Source: an uncultured Bacilli bacterium (lineage in GTDB: Bacteria; Bacillota_I; Bacilli_A; RF39; UBA660). Taken from it: a stretch of DNA of 25,361 bases. Both the position numbers and the translations under genes were made by a program. Positions 1 to 7,370 of this stretch are shown here, in pieces; within the stretch, counting starts at the first letter, position 1; each line of letters starts with the position of its first letter. Where the stretch lies: positions 1-25,361 of the forward strand of contig CANQLF010000002.1 in assembly GCA_947624635.1 (NCBI GenBank), in the 5' to 3' direction. The notes beneath the pieces were generated by a model. The model worked only from the letters and a program-made list of their open reading frames with translations, was not told the origin of the DNA and searched no databases.

Positions 1-2
1 CA

Positions 3-104
3 ACCAGGGTAGTATTTACTTTCAGACTAAATGCAACCCTAAACATTAAAGGTGGAATTTACTTTGAAATTTCAGGTTGCTCTTATTTTTTGAATTTCGG
101 GTGA
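3..104 (+). CDS. possible 3' end of an upstream gene (partial, unrecognised)
   Basis: Reading frame 3 is open from the left edge to a TGA at 102-104, giving about 33 residues that end in GCSYFLNFG. The other two forward frames stop at once or after about 15 codons. The stretch could be the tail of a gene lying mainly outside the window. I do not recognise it, and it lacks the GLYL-type C-terminus expected of TruA, a common neighbour upstream of rplM. It may equally be non-coding leader or terminator sequence, because the same bases can form the hairpin described at 33-92. Confidence 0.22.
   Translation, partial: TRVVFTFRLNATLNIKGGIYFEISGCSYFLNFG
33..92 (+). terminator. possible terminator or attenuator hairpin before the rplM promoter
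   Basis: GCAACC at 33-38 pairs with GGTTGC at 75-80 and is followed by a T-rich run to about 92. The loop is long (36 nt), so it is a weak terminator at best. ACCCT at 36-40, overlapping the left arm, could instead pair with AGGGT at 6-10, giving two mutually exclusive folds. It lies just upstream of the rplM promoter and would insulate it from upstream transcription. Confidence 0.28.
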
Positions 105-112
105 ATTTTTGA

Positions 113-141
113 TTGACTTTGATAATATGATTTAGTATAAT
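113..141 (+). promoter_or_regulatory. sigma-A promoter for rplM-rpsI
   Basis: TTGACT at 113-118 and a perfect TATAAT at 136-141 are separated by exactly 17 nt. Transcription would start near 148, giving a leader of about 84 nt before the rplM start codon. It is among the best promoters in the window, as expected for ribosomal protein genes. Confidence 0.85.
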
Positions 142-147
142 TTTATA

Positions 148-231
148 CGGTACATTTATTTTTATCCCACGTATTAAGTAGGCCCTGGGAAAGTTTACTT
201 ATTACTGATAAAAGAAAGGGAAGATTTAAAA
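148..231 (+). promoter_or_regulatory. structured rplM leader, probable L13-leader-type element
   Basis: The transcribed leader holds a 10-position stem, 171-180 with 196-205, with one U-U mismatch. The bases TGGGA (186-190) in its loop are complementary to TCCCA (165-169) just upstream, which would form an H-type pseudoknot. AAGGGAAG at 216-223 is the ribosome binding site, 8 nt before the ATG. Bacillota are known to carry L13 leader RNAs that are presumed to give autogenous control of rplM-rpsI. Assigning this sequence to that family is an inference from position, size and structure, because I could not run a covariance model. Confidence 0.6.
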
Positions 232-663
232 ATGCAATCATTTATGCAAAAAAAAGAAAATGTTGTTCGTAATTGGTATGTAATTGATGCTGCAAATAAA
301 CCACTTGGTCGTGTAGCAACAAAAGCTGCTACTATATTACGTGGAAAAAACAAACCAACATTTACTCCACATATTGACTGCGGAGATTACGTTATTATTA
401 TTAATGCTAGTAATGTTGCTTTAACAGGTAACAAACTAGAACAAAAAATGTATTATAATCATAGTGGATATCCAGGTGGATTAAGAGAAAGAACTGCTAA
501 GACTATGAGAGAAAACTATCCAGTTGAAATGGTAGAAAGAGCAGTTAAAGGAATGCTTCCAAATGGAAGATTAGGACGTCAAATGGGTAAAAAATTATTT
601 GTTTATGCTGGTGCTGAACACAATCAAAGTGCTCAAAAACCAGTGGAAATAGATATTGATTAG
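232..663 (+). CDS. rplM: 50S ribosomal protein L13
   Basis: This 143-residue protein is a full-length L13, an early-assembling 23S rRNA-binding protein of the large subunit. The N-terminus (MQSFMQKKENVVRNWYVIDA) matches the usual start of the family, followed by KPLGRVATKAATILRGK and the conserved HIDCGDYVIIINA stretch. YYNHSGYPGG (residues 81-90) and the GMLPNGRLGRQ segment also match. The ATG follows AAGGGAAG at 216-223. The next gene, rpsI, starts 11 nt after the stop, in the near-universal L13-S9 pairing. Transcription comes from the promoter at 113-141 through a structured leader. Confidence 0.98.
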   Translation: MQSFMQKKENVVRNWYVIDAANKPLGRVATKAATILRGKNKPTFTPHIDCGDYVIIINASNVALTGNKLEQKMYYNHSGYPGGLRERTAKTMRENYPVEMVERAVKGMLPNGRLGRQMGKKLFVYAGAEHNQSAQKPVEIDID

Positions 664-674
664 GAGGTTTTAAT

Positions 675-1094
675 ATGGCAAATAAAAAAGAATATTATGG
701 TACAGGACGTAGAAAACGTTCTATAGCTAGAGTTACATTAGTTTCAGGTAAAGGTAAAATTACTGTTAATGGAAGAGATGTACACGAATATTTCCCATAT
801 GAAACATTAGTTATGGATTTAACCCAACCATTAGTTTATACTAATACTAATGAAATGTTTGACGTTGTAGTTGATGTTCATGGCGGTGGATTCTCAGGAC
901 AAACAGGAGCAATCAGACTTGGTATTACAAGAGCATTACTTGAATATGATAAAACTACTCCAGAAGATTCTGAAAATTCATTTAGAAAAGTACTTAAAGC
1001 ACAAGGATTTATCACTAGAGATGCAAGAGTTAAAGAACGTAAGAAATACGGTCTTAAGAAAGCAAGACGTGCTCCACAATTTAGTAAACGTTAA
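675..1094 (+). CDS. rpsI: 30S ribosomal protein S9
   Basis: This 139-residue S9 starts MANKKEYYGTGRRKRSIARV, the family hallmark, and ends with the basic tail KKYGLKKARRAPQFSKR that reaches the decoding centre P-site tRNA. HGGGFSGQTGAIRLGI in the middle is the conserved S9 core. TAGGAGG at 661-667, overlapping the rplM stop, is the ribosome binding site, so the two genes are translated from one mRNA. Length and motifs are normal. A weak hairpin follows at 1109-1139. Confidence 0.98.
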   Translation: MANKKEYYGTGRRKRSIARVTLVSGKGKITVNGRDVHEYFPYETLVMDLTQPLVYTNTNEMFDVVVDVHGGGFSGQTGAIRLGITRALLEYDKTTPEDSENSFRKVLKAQGFITRDARVKERKKYGLKKARRAPQFSKR

Positions 1095-1108
1095 TAATAA
1101 TGATTTTA

Positions 1109-1139
1109 AAAGCCTTATAGACATTGTTTATAAGGTTTT
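1109..1139 (+). terminator. weak hairpin after rpsI
   Basis: AAAGCCTTATA (1109-1119) pairs with TATAAGGTTTT (1129-1139) over 11 positions with one G-U, around a 9-nt loop. The trailing bases are only a short T-run that is itself part of the stem, so termination would be partial. Some read-through into the next three genes is likely. Confidence 0.5.
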
Positions 1140-1159
1140 ACTATAATAGAGGTGGTAGT

Positions 1160-1921
1160 ATGATATTAGAAGATTTTGATGAATGCAAAACATCTACATT
1201 TGATCCATATGAAGTAGAAAATATTATTCCAAATTTTCCTAAAATTGGGATAAGTTGTTTTTCTAAAAAATTAATAGATAGGTATATAGAAATATTTAAC
1301 GGTGAAAAAATAGCAGAATTTAAAAACGCAAATGGAAAAACACCTATTTATAAAATAAATTATGAAGGAAAAGAATTTGCTTTATTTATGTCTTTTATTG
1401 GAGCTTCTGCGTGTACTGGGGCTTATGAAGAAATATTAGCAATGGGCTTAGAAAAATTAATAATATTTGGTACATGTGGTGTATTAGATAGAAATATCGA
1501 TGATTTAGCAATCATAATTCCTAATAGTGCGGTAAGAGATGAAGGAACAAGTTATCATTATATGAAAGCTAGTGATGAAATTAAAGTAAATGAAAAATAT
1601 AAAGATGAATTTATAAAAATATTAAATGATAATAATATATCATATATAGAAGGTAAGGTGTGGACAACCGATGCACCATATAGGGAAACTAGAAGCAAAG
1701 TTTTAAAAAGAAAGGAACAAGGGTGTATATGTGTCGATATGGAATGTTCTGCAATAAATGCTGTAGCTAAATTTAGAGATAAAGATATATTTCAATTTTT
1801 TTATGCAGCAGATAATTTAGATAGTAAAAAATGGGATCAAAGAAGTCTAGGTGATGATAATAGATTATCAGAAAAAGAACAAATAATTTATCTTGCGCTA
1901 AACCTTGCCATTAAAATTTAG
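1160..1921 (+). CDS. nucleoside phosphorylase family protein (uridine phosphorylase-like)
   Basis: At 253 residues this is the usual length for the PNP/UDP phosphorylase family, which cleaves ribonucleosides with phosphate to a free base and ribose 1-phosphate in salvage. Visible family signatures are SFIGASACTG (78-87), IIFGTCGVLD (101-110), RDEGTSYHY (126-134) and the VDMECSAI segment (192-199), whose Met-Glu contacts the ribose. The start at 1160 is chosen because GAGGTGG (1149-1155) lies just upstream; the in-frame ATG at 1124 falls within the preceding hairpin and has no such site. Family membership is clear, but the exact base specificity is not. It shares its transcription direction with the genes on both sides and may be read from the rplM promoter. 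Confidence 0.85.
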   Translation: MILEDFDECKTSTFDPYEVENIIPNFPKIGISCFSKKLIDRYIEIFNGEKIAEFKNANGKTPIYKINYEGKEFALFMSFIGASACTGAYEEILAMGLEKLIIFGTCGVLDRNIDDLAIIIPNSAVRDEGTSYHYMKASDEIKVNEKYKDEFIKILNDNNISYIEGKVWTTDAPYRETRSKVLKRKEQGCICVDMECSAINAVAKFRDKDIFQFFYAADNLDSKKWDQRSLGDDNRLSEKEQIIYLALNLAIKI

Positions 1922-1932
1922 AAGGAGTATTT

Positions 1933-2472
1933 ATGAATAAATTATATATAGTACGTCATGGCAAAACTGATTGGAATATTAAAGGATTATTACAAGGATT
2001 AACAGATATTCCATTAAATATGGAAGGTATTAAAGAAGTAAAAGATTTAAAAGAAAAACTAGATTTAAATGATATAGATATTTGTATTTCATCACCCTTA
2101 AAAAGAACAAAAATGACCGTACAAATACTTGTTGGTGATGAAAAGAAAATAATATATGATGATATGTTAAAGGAAAGAGCATTTGGAAATTATGAAGGTA
2201 AATCTATAGATTTTGATTTAATATACAAATTATGGAATTATAAATTAAATTATTCAGAAGAAAATATTGAAAGTCTTAAAAATTGTCTAAAGCGAGCTAA
2301 AAGATTTTTAGATAAAATTAAAAAAGAATATCCAGATAAAAATATATTAATAGTATCTCATGGTAGCTTTATTAAAGCGCTTCACTACAACTTAGTTGGA
2401 TATGATGAAAATACTTCATTTCTTTCATTTAGTCCTAATAACGCCACCATATATTCATATGATTTTTACTAA
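1933..2472 (+). CDS. histidine phosphatase family protein (phosphoglycerate mutase-like)
   Basis: This 179-residue protein has the histidine phosphatase catalytic set. IVRHGKTDWN (6-15) carries the Arg8-His9-Gly pair in which His9 is the phosphorylated nucleophile. Arg58 in SSPLKRTK is the second phosphate pocket residue, Glu81 in LKERAFGNYEG is the likely proton donor, and His143 in VSHGSF completes the site. It is shorter than cofactor-dependent phosphoglycerate mutase, so a small phosphatase acting on a sugar phosphate or nucleotide is more likely; the substrate cannot be read from sequence. GAAGGAG at 1920-1926 is the ribosome binding site, 11 nt after the phosphorylase stop, so the two genes probably share an mRNA. 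Confidence 0.88.
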   Translation: MNKLYIVRHGKTDWNIKGLLQGLTDIPLNMEGIKEVKDLKEKLDLNDIDICISSPLKRTKMTVQILVGDEKKIIYDDMLKERAFGNYEGKSIDFDLIYKLWNYKLNYSEENIESLKNCLKRAKRFLDKIKKEYPDKNILIVSHGSFIKALHYNLVGYDENTSFLSFSPNNATIYSYDFY

Positions 2473-2525
2473 ATATAAAATAATATAAATAAATATTGAA
2501 TATACTTTATTGAAAGAGGCATTAT

Positions 2526-3197
2526 ATGAAACTGAAAAAGCATATTTTAATATTTATTTTTATTATAACTTTTTTAATATTTTATAAAGTTGATGCAAAA
2601 ATTACAGAAAAAGAATTTCCTTTATTTGGAAAATTAATCTATGTTGACCCAGGACATGGAGGAAGGGACCCAGGCGCTATATATAAAGACATATATGAGT
2701 CTCCAATTAATTTAGAAATATCAAAAGTATTAAAAGAAAAACTAGAAAGTCTTGGAGCGATAGTATACCTAACAAGAGCTGGAGAGTATGATATATCAAA
2801 TCCTAATGCGTGGAATAAAAAAAATAGTGATTTACAAAATAGAGTTGATTTAATAGAAGAATCTAAGGCAAATTTATATCTATCAATCCATCTTAATGCA
2901 GATACGACAAGTAGATGGAAAGGGGCCCAAGTGTTTTATGATGACGTTAATAAAAATAATAAAGTTTTAGCTGAAACTATACAACAATCCTTTAAAAAAA
3001 ATTTAAATAGCAATAGAAAAATAAAGGAGATTAGTACATATTATATGTATAGAAGAATTAAAAAAGTTCCAGGAGCACTATTGGAAGTTGGTTTTTTATC
3101 TAATCCAAATGAAAGATATTTACTACAAAAAAATAGTTATCAACAAAAAATTAGTGTTGCCATTAGTGAAGGAGTTGTAAATTTCTTTAAAAATTGA
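2526..3197 (+). CDS. cwlD: N-acetylmuramoyl-L-alanine amidase, CwlD-like
   Basis: This 223-residue protein has an N-terminal membrane segment or signal peptide (about 5-22) and a complete Amidase_3 domain. The zinc ligands are visible as His44 in YVDPGHGGRDPG, Glu58 in DIYESPINLE and His122 in LSIHLNAD, with the catalytic Glu187 in LLEVGFLSNP. The family cuts the bond between muramic acid and L-alanine in peptidoglycan. The short single-domain form and its place downstream of rplM-rpsI match Bacillus CwlD, which with GerS or PdaA helps make the muramic-lactam of the spore cortex. The CotJ genes further along are consistent with sporulation. It could still be a vegetative amidase. GAAAGAGG at 2512-2519 is the ribosome binding site. 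Confidence 0.82.
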   Translation: MKLKKHILIFIFIITFLIFYKVDAKITEKEFPLFGKLIYVDPGHGGRDPGAIYKDIYESPINLEISKVLKEKLESLGAIVYLTRAGEYDISNPNAWNKKNSDLQNRVDLIEESKANLYLSIHLNADTTSRWKGAQVFYDDVNKNNKVLAETIQQSFKKNLNSNRKIKEISTYYMYRRIKKVPGALLEVGFLSNPNERYLLQKNSYQQKISVAISEGVVNFFKN

Positions 3198-3233
3198 AAA
3201 AAATTTAAGAAAAAAGAAGAAAAGTTTCTTAAA
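3197..3233 (-). terminator. minus-strand terminator beyond the phospholipase-family gene
   Basis: TTTAAGAAA (3204-3212) and TTTCTTAAA (3225-3233) form a 9-bp stem. On the minus strand it is followed by seven T (A-run at 3197-3203), as expected of an intrinsic terminator. On the plus strand no T-run follows. It sits about 220 nt past the stop of the minus-strand gene, close to the end of cwlD. Confidence 0.45.
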
Positions 3234-3410
3234 AAAAGCGTTTATATAAGTAGAGGGATAAAAGTTATCAATCTGAAGTAGGAGGATTTTTATTTTCAAA
3301 AGTTATAATATTTTAATTTTAAACATGTGTTTTCACGTAGTATATTAGTGGTATATTCTATTAATTGTTATTATTATTTTTCATTTATCCAAAAAGTAAC
3401 TTCCCAATAT

Positions 3411-3457
3411 TTGAAAGTGTAATTTTTCTGATAACTTCCCTCTCACTTTCAATTTTT
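3411..3457 (+). terminator. plus-strand terminator after cwlD
   Basis: TTGAAAGTG (3411-3419) pairs perfectly with CACTTTCAA (3444-3452) and TTTTT follows at 3453-3457. The T-run is on the plus-strand side, so it would end transcription coming from cwlD, right at the 3' end of the convergent gene. The 258-nt gap 3198-3455 otherwise shows only a repeated TAACTTCCC (3397-3405 and 3432-3440) and an AGGAGG at 3280-3285 with no ATG, GTG or TTG start after it. Confidence 0.5.
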
Positions 3458-4436
3458 AATATTCAAAGTATTCAAGATTCCTATCATCATCACAATCTTT
3501 ACCAGTTTTATATGAAATATTTGTAAATACTTTATCTAAATTCTTAATATTTTTTTCGTTATATAAAACTTCATTAACTCTATTAATAATAGATACTGCC
3601 TTATTTAATGCAATATGATATAACTCTATAAAAGAATAATTATAAGTTTCATATTGATCAAAAGGATGGTTCCATTCATTTTTTTCATTATTTAAATAAT
3701 GCAATTTTCTTTTATAATTAACATGATAAGATAATTGCTCTTTATAAAGTTGTTTTTTAGGCAAGAAATAATCTAATAATATGTAAAATCTTCTTTTTAT
3801 ACCAGTCCTATCATATCTGAAAACTTTAAATATCCATTTCATTTGTTTAATAGATTTATAATATATATTAGAAAAATTATCAAAATTGTATACTTCTTTT
3901 GTTGTTTTATCTAAAAGTTTTTTAAACTTATCATCAAATTTATTAATATTAAAACAAAAATTATATAATTTAAATTCATGAGCTGGGATTTGTTCTCTTT
4001 GAAATATCATATAACAATCTAAATATAATTCTATATCTAAATGTAAAGATTTATATTTATAAGTTTCAGGATTCTTATAATCATATATTCCTGTTTTATA
4101 AATTATAAATGGATGAATAGTAGAGTCCATTACATAGTGACAAATAAATCCATACAAAAAGCTTATTGATTGTTTATTTTTATACAATTTATTATCAATT
4201 ATATTATTAATAAGAGTCATAAAAAATTGTTTAGTTTTTGTATCATGAATTGCTCTAGGAAAAGTATTTCTCACAGTTTTATTTCCAAGTGGATTAGCTA
4301 AATTATAAAAATAAAAAGGATCTGGACCTTGGGCAAAAGTTTTTACGTATTCGATATCTATTTTTGATTTATATTTGTCATCTATTTTATCTAAAACATC
4401 TACTGCAAAATATGCGTGGGTTGCTGTACTAGGCAT
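3456..4436 (-). CDS. zinc-dependent phospholipase C family protein
   Basis: This 326-residue protein belongs to the Zn_dep_PLPC-type family. It begins MPSTATHAYFAVDVL, with His7 near the N-terminus, and carries GPDPF (Asp39), RAIHD (His64) and FICHYVMDSTIHPF with His100, Asp104 and His108. These are the spaced His/Asp residues that bind a multi-zinc site in bacterial phospholipase C. There is no signal peptide, as is usual for this Bacillota subgroup, so it may act inside the cell, and phospholipase activity is not certain. AAGGAGGAGA (4440-4449, read on the minus strand) sets the start. It is divergent from the Abi gene, with both promoters in a 115-nt gap, and convergent with cwlD. Confidence 0.8.
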   Translation of the reverse strand: MPSTATHAYFAVDVLDKIDDKYKSKIDIEYVKTFAQGPDPFYFYNLANPLGNKTVRNTFPRAIHDTKTKQFFMTLINNIIDNKLYKNKQSISFLYGFICHYVMDSTIHPFIIYKTGIYDYKNPETYKYKSLHLDIELYLDCYMIFQREQIPAHEFKLYNFCFNINKFDDKFKKLLDKTTKEVYNFDNFSNIYYKSIKQMKWIFKVFRYDRTGIKRRFYILLDYFLPKKQLYKEQLSYHVNYKRKLHYLNNEKNEWNHPFDQYETYNYSFIELYHIALNKAVSIINRVNEVLYNEKNIKNLDKVFTNISYKTGKDCDDDRNLEYFEY

Positions 4437-4468
4437 AATATCTCCTCCTTATTTTTAGTTATATAGAA

Positions 4469-4477
4469 ATTATAACA
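4469..4477 (-). promoter_or_regulatory. extended -10 promoter for the phospholipase-family gene
   Basis: On the minus strand the bases read TGTTATAAT, an extended -10 (TGn plus TATAAT). No good -35 hexamer is visible at 16-18 nt, which fits an extended -10 promoter. It lies about 33 nt upstream of the start codon. Confidence 0.6.
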
Positions 4478-4525
4478 TAAATTATGGGAAATCATGGAAA
4501 AAAAATTAAAAAATATCTAAAGATA

Positions 4526-4534
4526 TGATATAAT
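4526..4534 (+). promoter_or_regulatory. extended -10 promoter for the abi-htrA pair
   Basis: TGATATAAT at 4526-4534 is an extended -10; the best -35 at 17 nt spacing is the poor TTAAAA (4506-4511). Transcription would start near 4541, leaving a very short leader of about 11 nt that begins at the AGGTGAG ribosome binding site. Together with the minus-strand promoter at 4469-4477 it makes a compact divergent control region. Confidence 0.65.
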
Positions 4535-4551
4535 CTATTCTAGGTGAGAAT

Positions 4552-5499
4552 ATGGCGGGGAAAGAATTTAAAAATTTGTCTGAGCAAATTGAAATAATGA
4601 AATCTAAAGGGCTAACAATAAATGACGAAAATACTGCACGTGTGATACTTCTTAGAGAAAATTACTTCTTTATAAATGGATATAGACATTTATTTATGAA
4701 ATCAAATAATAATCGTAGATTTATAGAAGGTTCTACTTTTGATGAATTATATTCATTATTTACTTTTGATAGAAGATTTAGAAATATAATATTTAAAAAT
4801 ATTTTAATTATAGAGAATAATATGAAATCTATAATTAGCTATCAATTATCTAAAAAATATGGATATAGAGAAAAAGATTATTTAAAACCTGAAAATTTTT
4901 CTTTAGATAGAATGAAATCTAGACAGATAAACGATTTAATAAAAAAAATGAAAAGACAGGTTAGAGTTAATGGATCAAAGCATTCTGCAACACTACACTA
5001 TTTAAATAATTATGGATATGTTCCATTGTGGATAATGGTTAAAGTATTATCGTTTGGAATAATTAGTGAGATGTATACAATATTAAAACCAGAAGATCAA
5101 TTATCTATAGCCGAATATTATAATTTAGATATAAGTGTGCTTTCGAATTATTTAGCTATTTTAGCTAATTATAGAAATTTGTGTGCACATGAAGATATTG
5201 TTTTTGAAAATAAAAGCCAAAGATATATAGATGATACTAAATACCATAGAGAACTTGGTATACCAATGACTGATGGAGAGTACATATATGGTAAAAATGA
5301 TTTATTTGCTTTAGTAATAATATTAAAACAAATGCTTAGTGAAGAAGAATTTAGACTTATGGTTTATGAAATAGGTTATGAACTTGATATTTTAGATGGA
5401 AAAATAAAATCTATTCCTCAATCAAAAATTTTAGATAGAATGGGGTTCCCTGAAAACTTTAGAGATATAGTAAATATCAAAGGAGATATAAATTTATGA
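4552..5499 (+). CDS. Abi family (AbiD/AbiF-type) HEPN protein
   Basis: This 315-residue protein matches the Abi_2 family of phage abortive-infection proteins first described in lactococci. Signatures in order are RENYFFINGYRHLF (35-48), the FDELYSLFTFDRRFRN region (63-78), NYGYVPLWIMVKVLSFG (153-169) and LANYRNLCAHED (204-215). The last holds Arg208-x4-His213, the HEPN ribonuclease motif Rx4-6H, preceded by a conserved Asn-Tyr. Known members halt phage growth by killing or stalling the host, probably through RNA cleavage; that role here is an inference. No adjacent antitoxin-like small gene is seen. Its TGA overlaps the htrA start (ATGA), so the two are translationally coupled. Confidence 0.88.
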   Translation: MAGKEFKNLSEQIEIMKSKGLTINDENTARVILLRENYFFINGYRHLFMKSNNNRRFIEGSTFDELYSLFTFDRRFRNIIFKNILIIENNMKSIISYQLSKKYGYREKDYLKPENFSLDRMKSRQINDLIKKMKRQVRVNGSKHSATLHYLNNYGYVPLWIMVKVLSFGIISEMYTILKPEDQLSIAEYYNLDISVLSNYLAILANYRNLCAHEDIVFENKSQRYIDDTKYHRELGIPMTDGEYIYGKNDLFALVIILKQMLSEEEFRLMVYEIGYELDILDGKIKSIPQSKILDRMGFPENFRDIVNIKGDINL

Positions 5500-6587
5500 G
5501 AAAAAAATTACTAACTATTATTTGTATTATCCTTGCTTTTTTTGTTGGACTTTTGTCAATGTATATGATAATGTACTTTTTTCCTAGCGATTTAGGAAAA
5601 ACAGTAATTAAGGATACTAAAAATGTAAACATTACATCTAATGATAGTATTAGTGAATCAGTAGATAAATTATATAATGCGGTTGTAGTTGTTCAAAATT
5701 TTAATAATGGTAAACAACTTGGAAGTGGCACTGGATTTGTTTATAAAACAGATGAAAAAAATGGATATATAATAACTAACAATCATGTTGTTGAAGGTGG
5801 CGATACTTTTAACATAATTTTTTCAAATGGTAAAAGTGTAAAAGCTATTCTTTTAGGAAATGATATCTATTCTGATATAGCAGTATTATCTGTATCTAAA
5901 AATTATGTGACTGGTGTTGCATCAATCGGTAAAAGTTCTGATATAAAAATTGGAGATACAGTTTTTACAATTGGAGCTCCTATTAGTGATGATTATAGCG
6001 GTACTGTCACAAAAGGTATAATTTCAGGAAAGGATAGAATGGTATCTGTAACTTTAACTAATAAAGGAGATTACATGATGAATGTAATTCAAACTGATGC
6101 AGCAATTAATCCTGGTAATAGTGGAGGACCGCTAGCTAATATAAATGGTGAAGTAATAGGGATTAATTCATTAAAGTTAGTTGAACAAGAAATAGAAGGT
6201 ATAGGTTTTGCAATTCCTATTGATGAAGCTTTAGTCTTTGTTAAAAAGTTAGAAAAGAAAGAAAAAATAGTAAGACCAATGCTTGGTGTAACACTACTTA
6301 ATACAACTGAAAGCTACGAATTATATTTATCTGGAGTAACGATAGACCAAAATAGTCCAAATGGTGTAGTTATAGGTTCTGTTGAAGATAGCTCTCCAGC
6401 AAGTAAATCGGGACTTAAGAAAGGTGATATAATAACTAAAGTTGACGATGAAAATGTTACTAGTAGAGCTTCTTTAAGATATAAGTTATATAAACATTCT
6501 GTGGGAGATAAAGTAGAATTAACTTATTATAGAGATAGAAAAGAAAAGAAAGTAACTGTAAATTTAGACAAAGTTTTAGAACAATAA
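5496..6587 (+). CDS. HtrA/DegP-type S1C serine protease, membrane anchored
   Basis: This 363-residue protein has an N-terminal transmembrane anchor (about 4-28), a trypsin-like domain and one C-terminal PDZ domain (about 260-355). The catalytic triad is intact: His97 in TNNHVVEGG, Asp127 in YSDIAVLSV and Ser209 in INPGNSGGPL. This is the HtrA/HtrB layout of Bacillota, which degrades misfolded exported proteins at the outer face of the membrane. AAAGGAG at 5479-5485 inside the abi 3' end is the ribosome binding site. The start overlaps the abi stop by 4 nt, and no separate promoter is apparent, so its expression depends on the abi promoter. The gene ends before an independent ftsE promoter. 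Confidence 0.92.
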   Translation: MRKKLLTIICIILAFFVGLLSMYMIMYFFPSDLGKTVIKDTKNVNITSNDSISESVDKLYNAVVVVQNFNNGKQLGSGTGFVYKTDEKNGYIITNNHVVEGGDTFNIIFSNGKSVKAILLGNDIYSDIAVLSVSKNYVTGVASIGKSSDIKIGDTVFTIGAPISDDYSGTVTKGIISGKDRMVSVTLTNKGDYMMNVIQTDAAINPGNSGGPLANINGEVIGINSLKLVEQEIEGIGFAIPIDEALVFVKKLEKKEKIVRPMLGVTLLNTTESYELYLSGVTIDQNSPNGVVIGSVEDSSPASKSGLKKGDIITKVDDENVTSRASLRYKLYKHSVGDKVELTYYRDRKEKKVTVNLDKVLEQ

Positions 6588-6633
6588 AAAGTATAAAAAG
6601 GTAGATATTAACATTTTAAAAATAAAAAAAAGA

Positions 6634-6642
6634 TGATATAAT
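6634..6642 (+). promoter_or_regulatory. extended -10 promoter for ftsE-ftsX-M23
   Basis: TGATATAAT at 6634-6642 is an extended -10 element identical to the one before abi. No convincing -35 is seen at normal spacing. Transcription would begin near 6649, about 23 nt before the ftsE start. Confidence 0.65.
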
Positions 6643-6671
6643 ATTTATGCATTAGAGGAAGTGTGTGTTTT

Positions 6672-7370
6672 ATGGAATTAATTAGAGTTATTAATGTTGA
6701 AAAGCAGTATAAAAATGGTGTAACTGCACTATATAACTTAAATTTAAGCATTAAAAAAGGGGAGTTTGTGTTTGTAATAGGTGCATCAGGTAGTGGTAAA
6801 TCAACACTAATAAAAATGATGTATAGAGAAGAAAAACCTACTAAAGGACAAATGATAATTGGAGGAATAGATGTTGCACGTCTTCGTAATGGAAAAGTAT
6901 ACAAACTAAGAAGAAAACTTGGAGTTGTATTCCAAGATTATAAACTACTTCCTAAACTTAATGTATATGAAAACGTTGCATTTGCTCTTGAAGTTATAGG
7001 TATGAGTAAAGATGAAATTAGAAAAAGAGTTGTAAAAGTTTTAAAATTAGTTGGATTAAAAGAAAAGATTAAATCATATCCTGATCAATTATCAGGTGGA
7101 GAACAACAAAGGGTCGCAATAGCACGTGCGATTGTAAATGATCCAAAACTTTTGATTTGCGATGAACCAACTGGAAACTTAGATCCTGTAACTAGTTTAG
7201 AAATTATGAGTGTATTAGATAATATCAATAGAAAATTAGGTACTACAATAGTTATGGCTACACATGATAGAGATATAGTAAATAAAATGAAAAAGAGAGT
7301 TTTATTACTTGATAGTGGGCAATTAGTTAAAGATTATATGGAAGGAACATATAGTTATGAAATTGCTTAG
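6672..7370 (+). CDS. ftsE: cell division ATP-binding protein FtsE
   Basis: This 232-residue ABC ATPase is of normal FtsE length. It shows Walker A GASGSGKST (37-45), the Q-loop FQDYKLLP (87-94), the signature LSGGEQQRVAIARA (140-153), Walker B LLICDEPTGNLDP (160-172) and the switch His198. FtsE with FtsX forms a divisome complex that uses ATP to activate peptidoglycan hydrolases outside the cell. The ATG at 6672 is preferred over the in-frame GTG at 6663 because GAGGAAG (6655-6661) is 10 nt from the ATG but only 1 nt from the GTG. The 3' end overlaps ftsX by 14 nt. Confidence 0.96.
   Translation: MELIRVINVEKQYKNGVTALYNLNLSIKKGEFVFVIGASGSGKSTLIKMMYREEKPTKGQMIIGGIDVARLRNGKVYKLRRKLGVVFQDYKLLPKLNVYENVAFALEVIGMSKDEIRKRVVKVLKLVGLKEKIKSYPDQLSGGEQQRVAIARAIVNDPKLLICDEPTGNLDPVTSLEIMSVLDNINRKLGTTIVMATHDRDIVNKMKKRVLLLDSGQLVKDYMEGTYSYEIA

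Noticed and set aside
1124..1159. Twelve-codon N-terminal extension of the nucleoside phosphorylase
   Set aside because: It lies inside the hairpin after rpsI and has no ribosome binding site, while GAGGTGG sits just before the ATG at 1160.
3280..3348. AGGAGG followed by an 18-codon frame starting at ATT
   Set aside because: The start would be ATT, the product is very short and matches nothing known; it may be a remnant or chance purine run in an intergenic gap.
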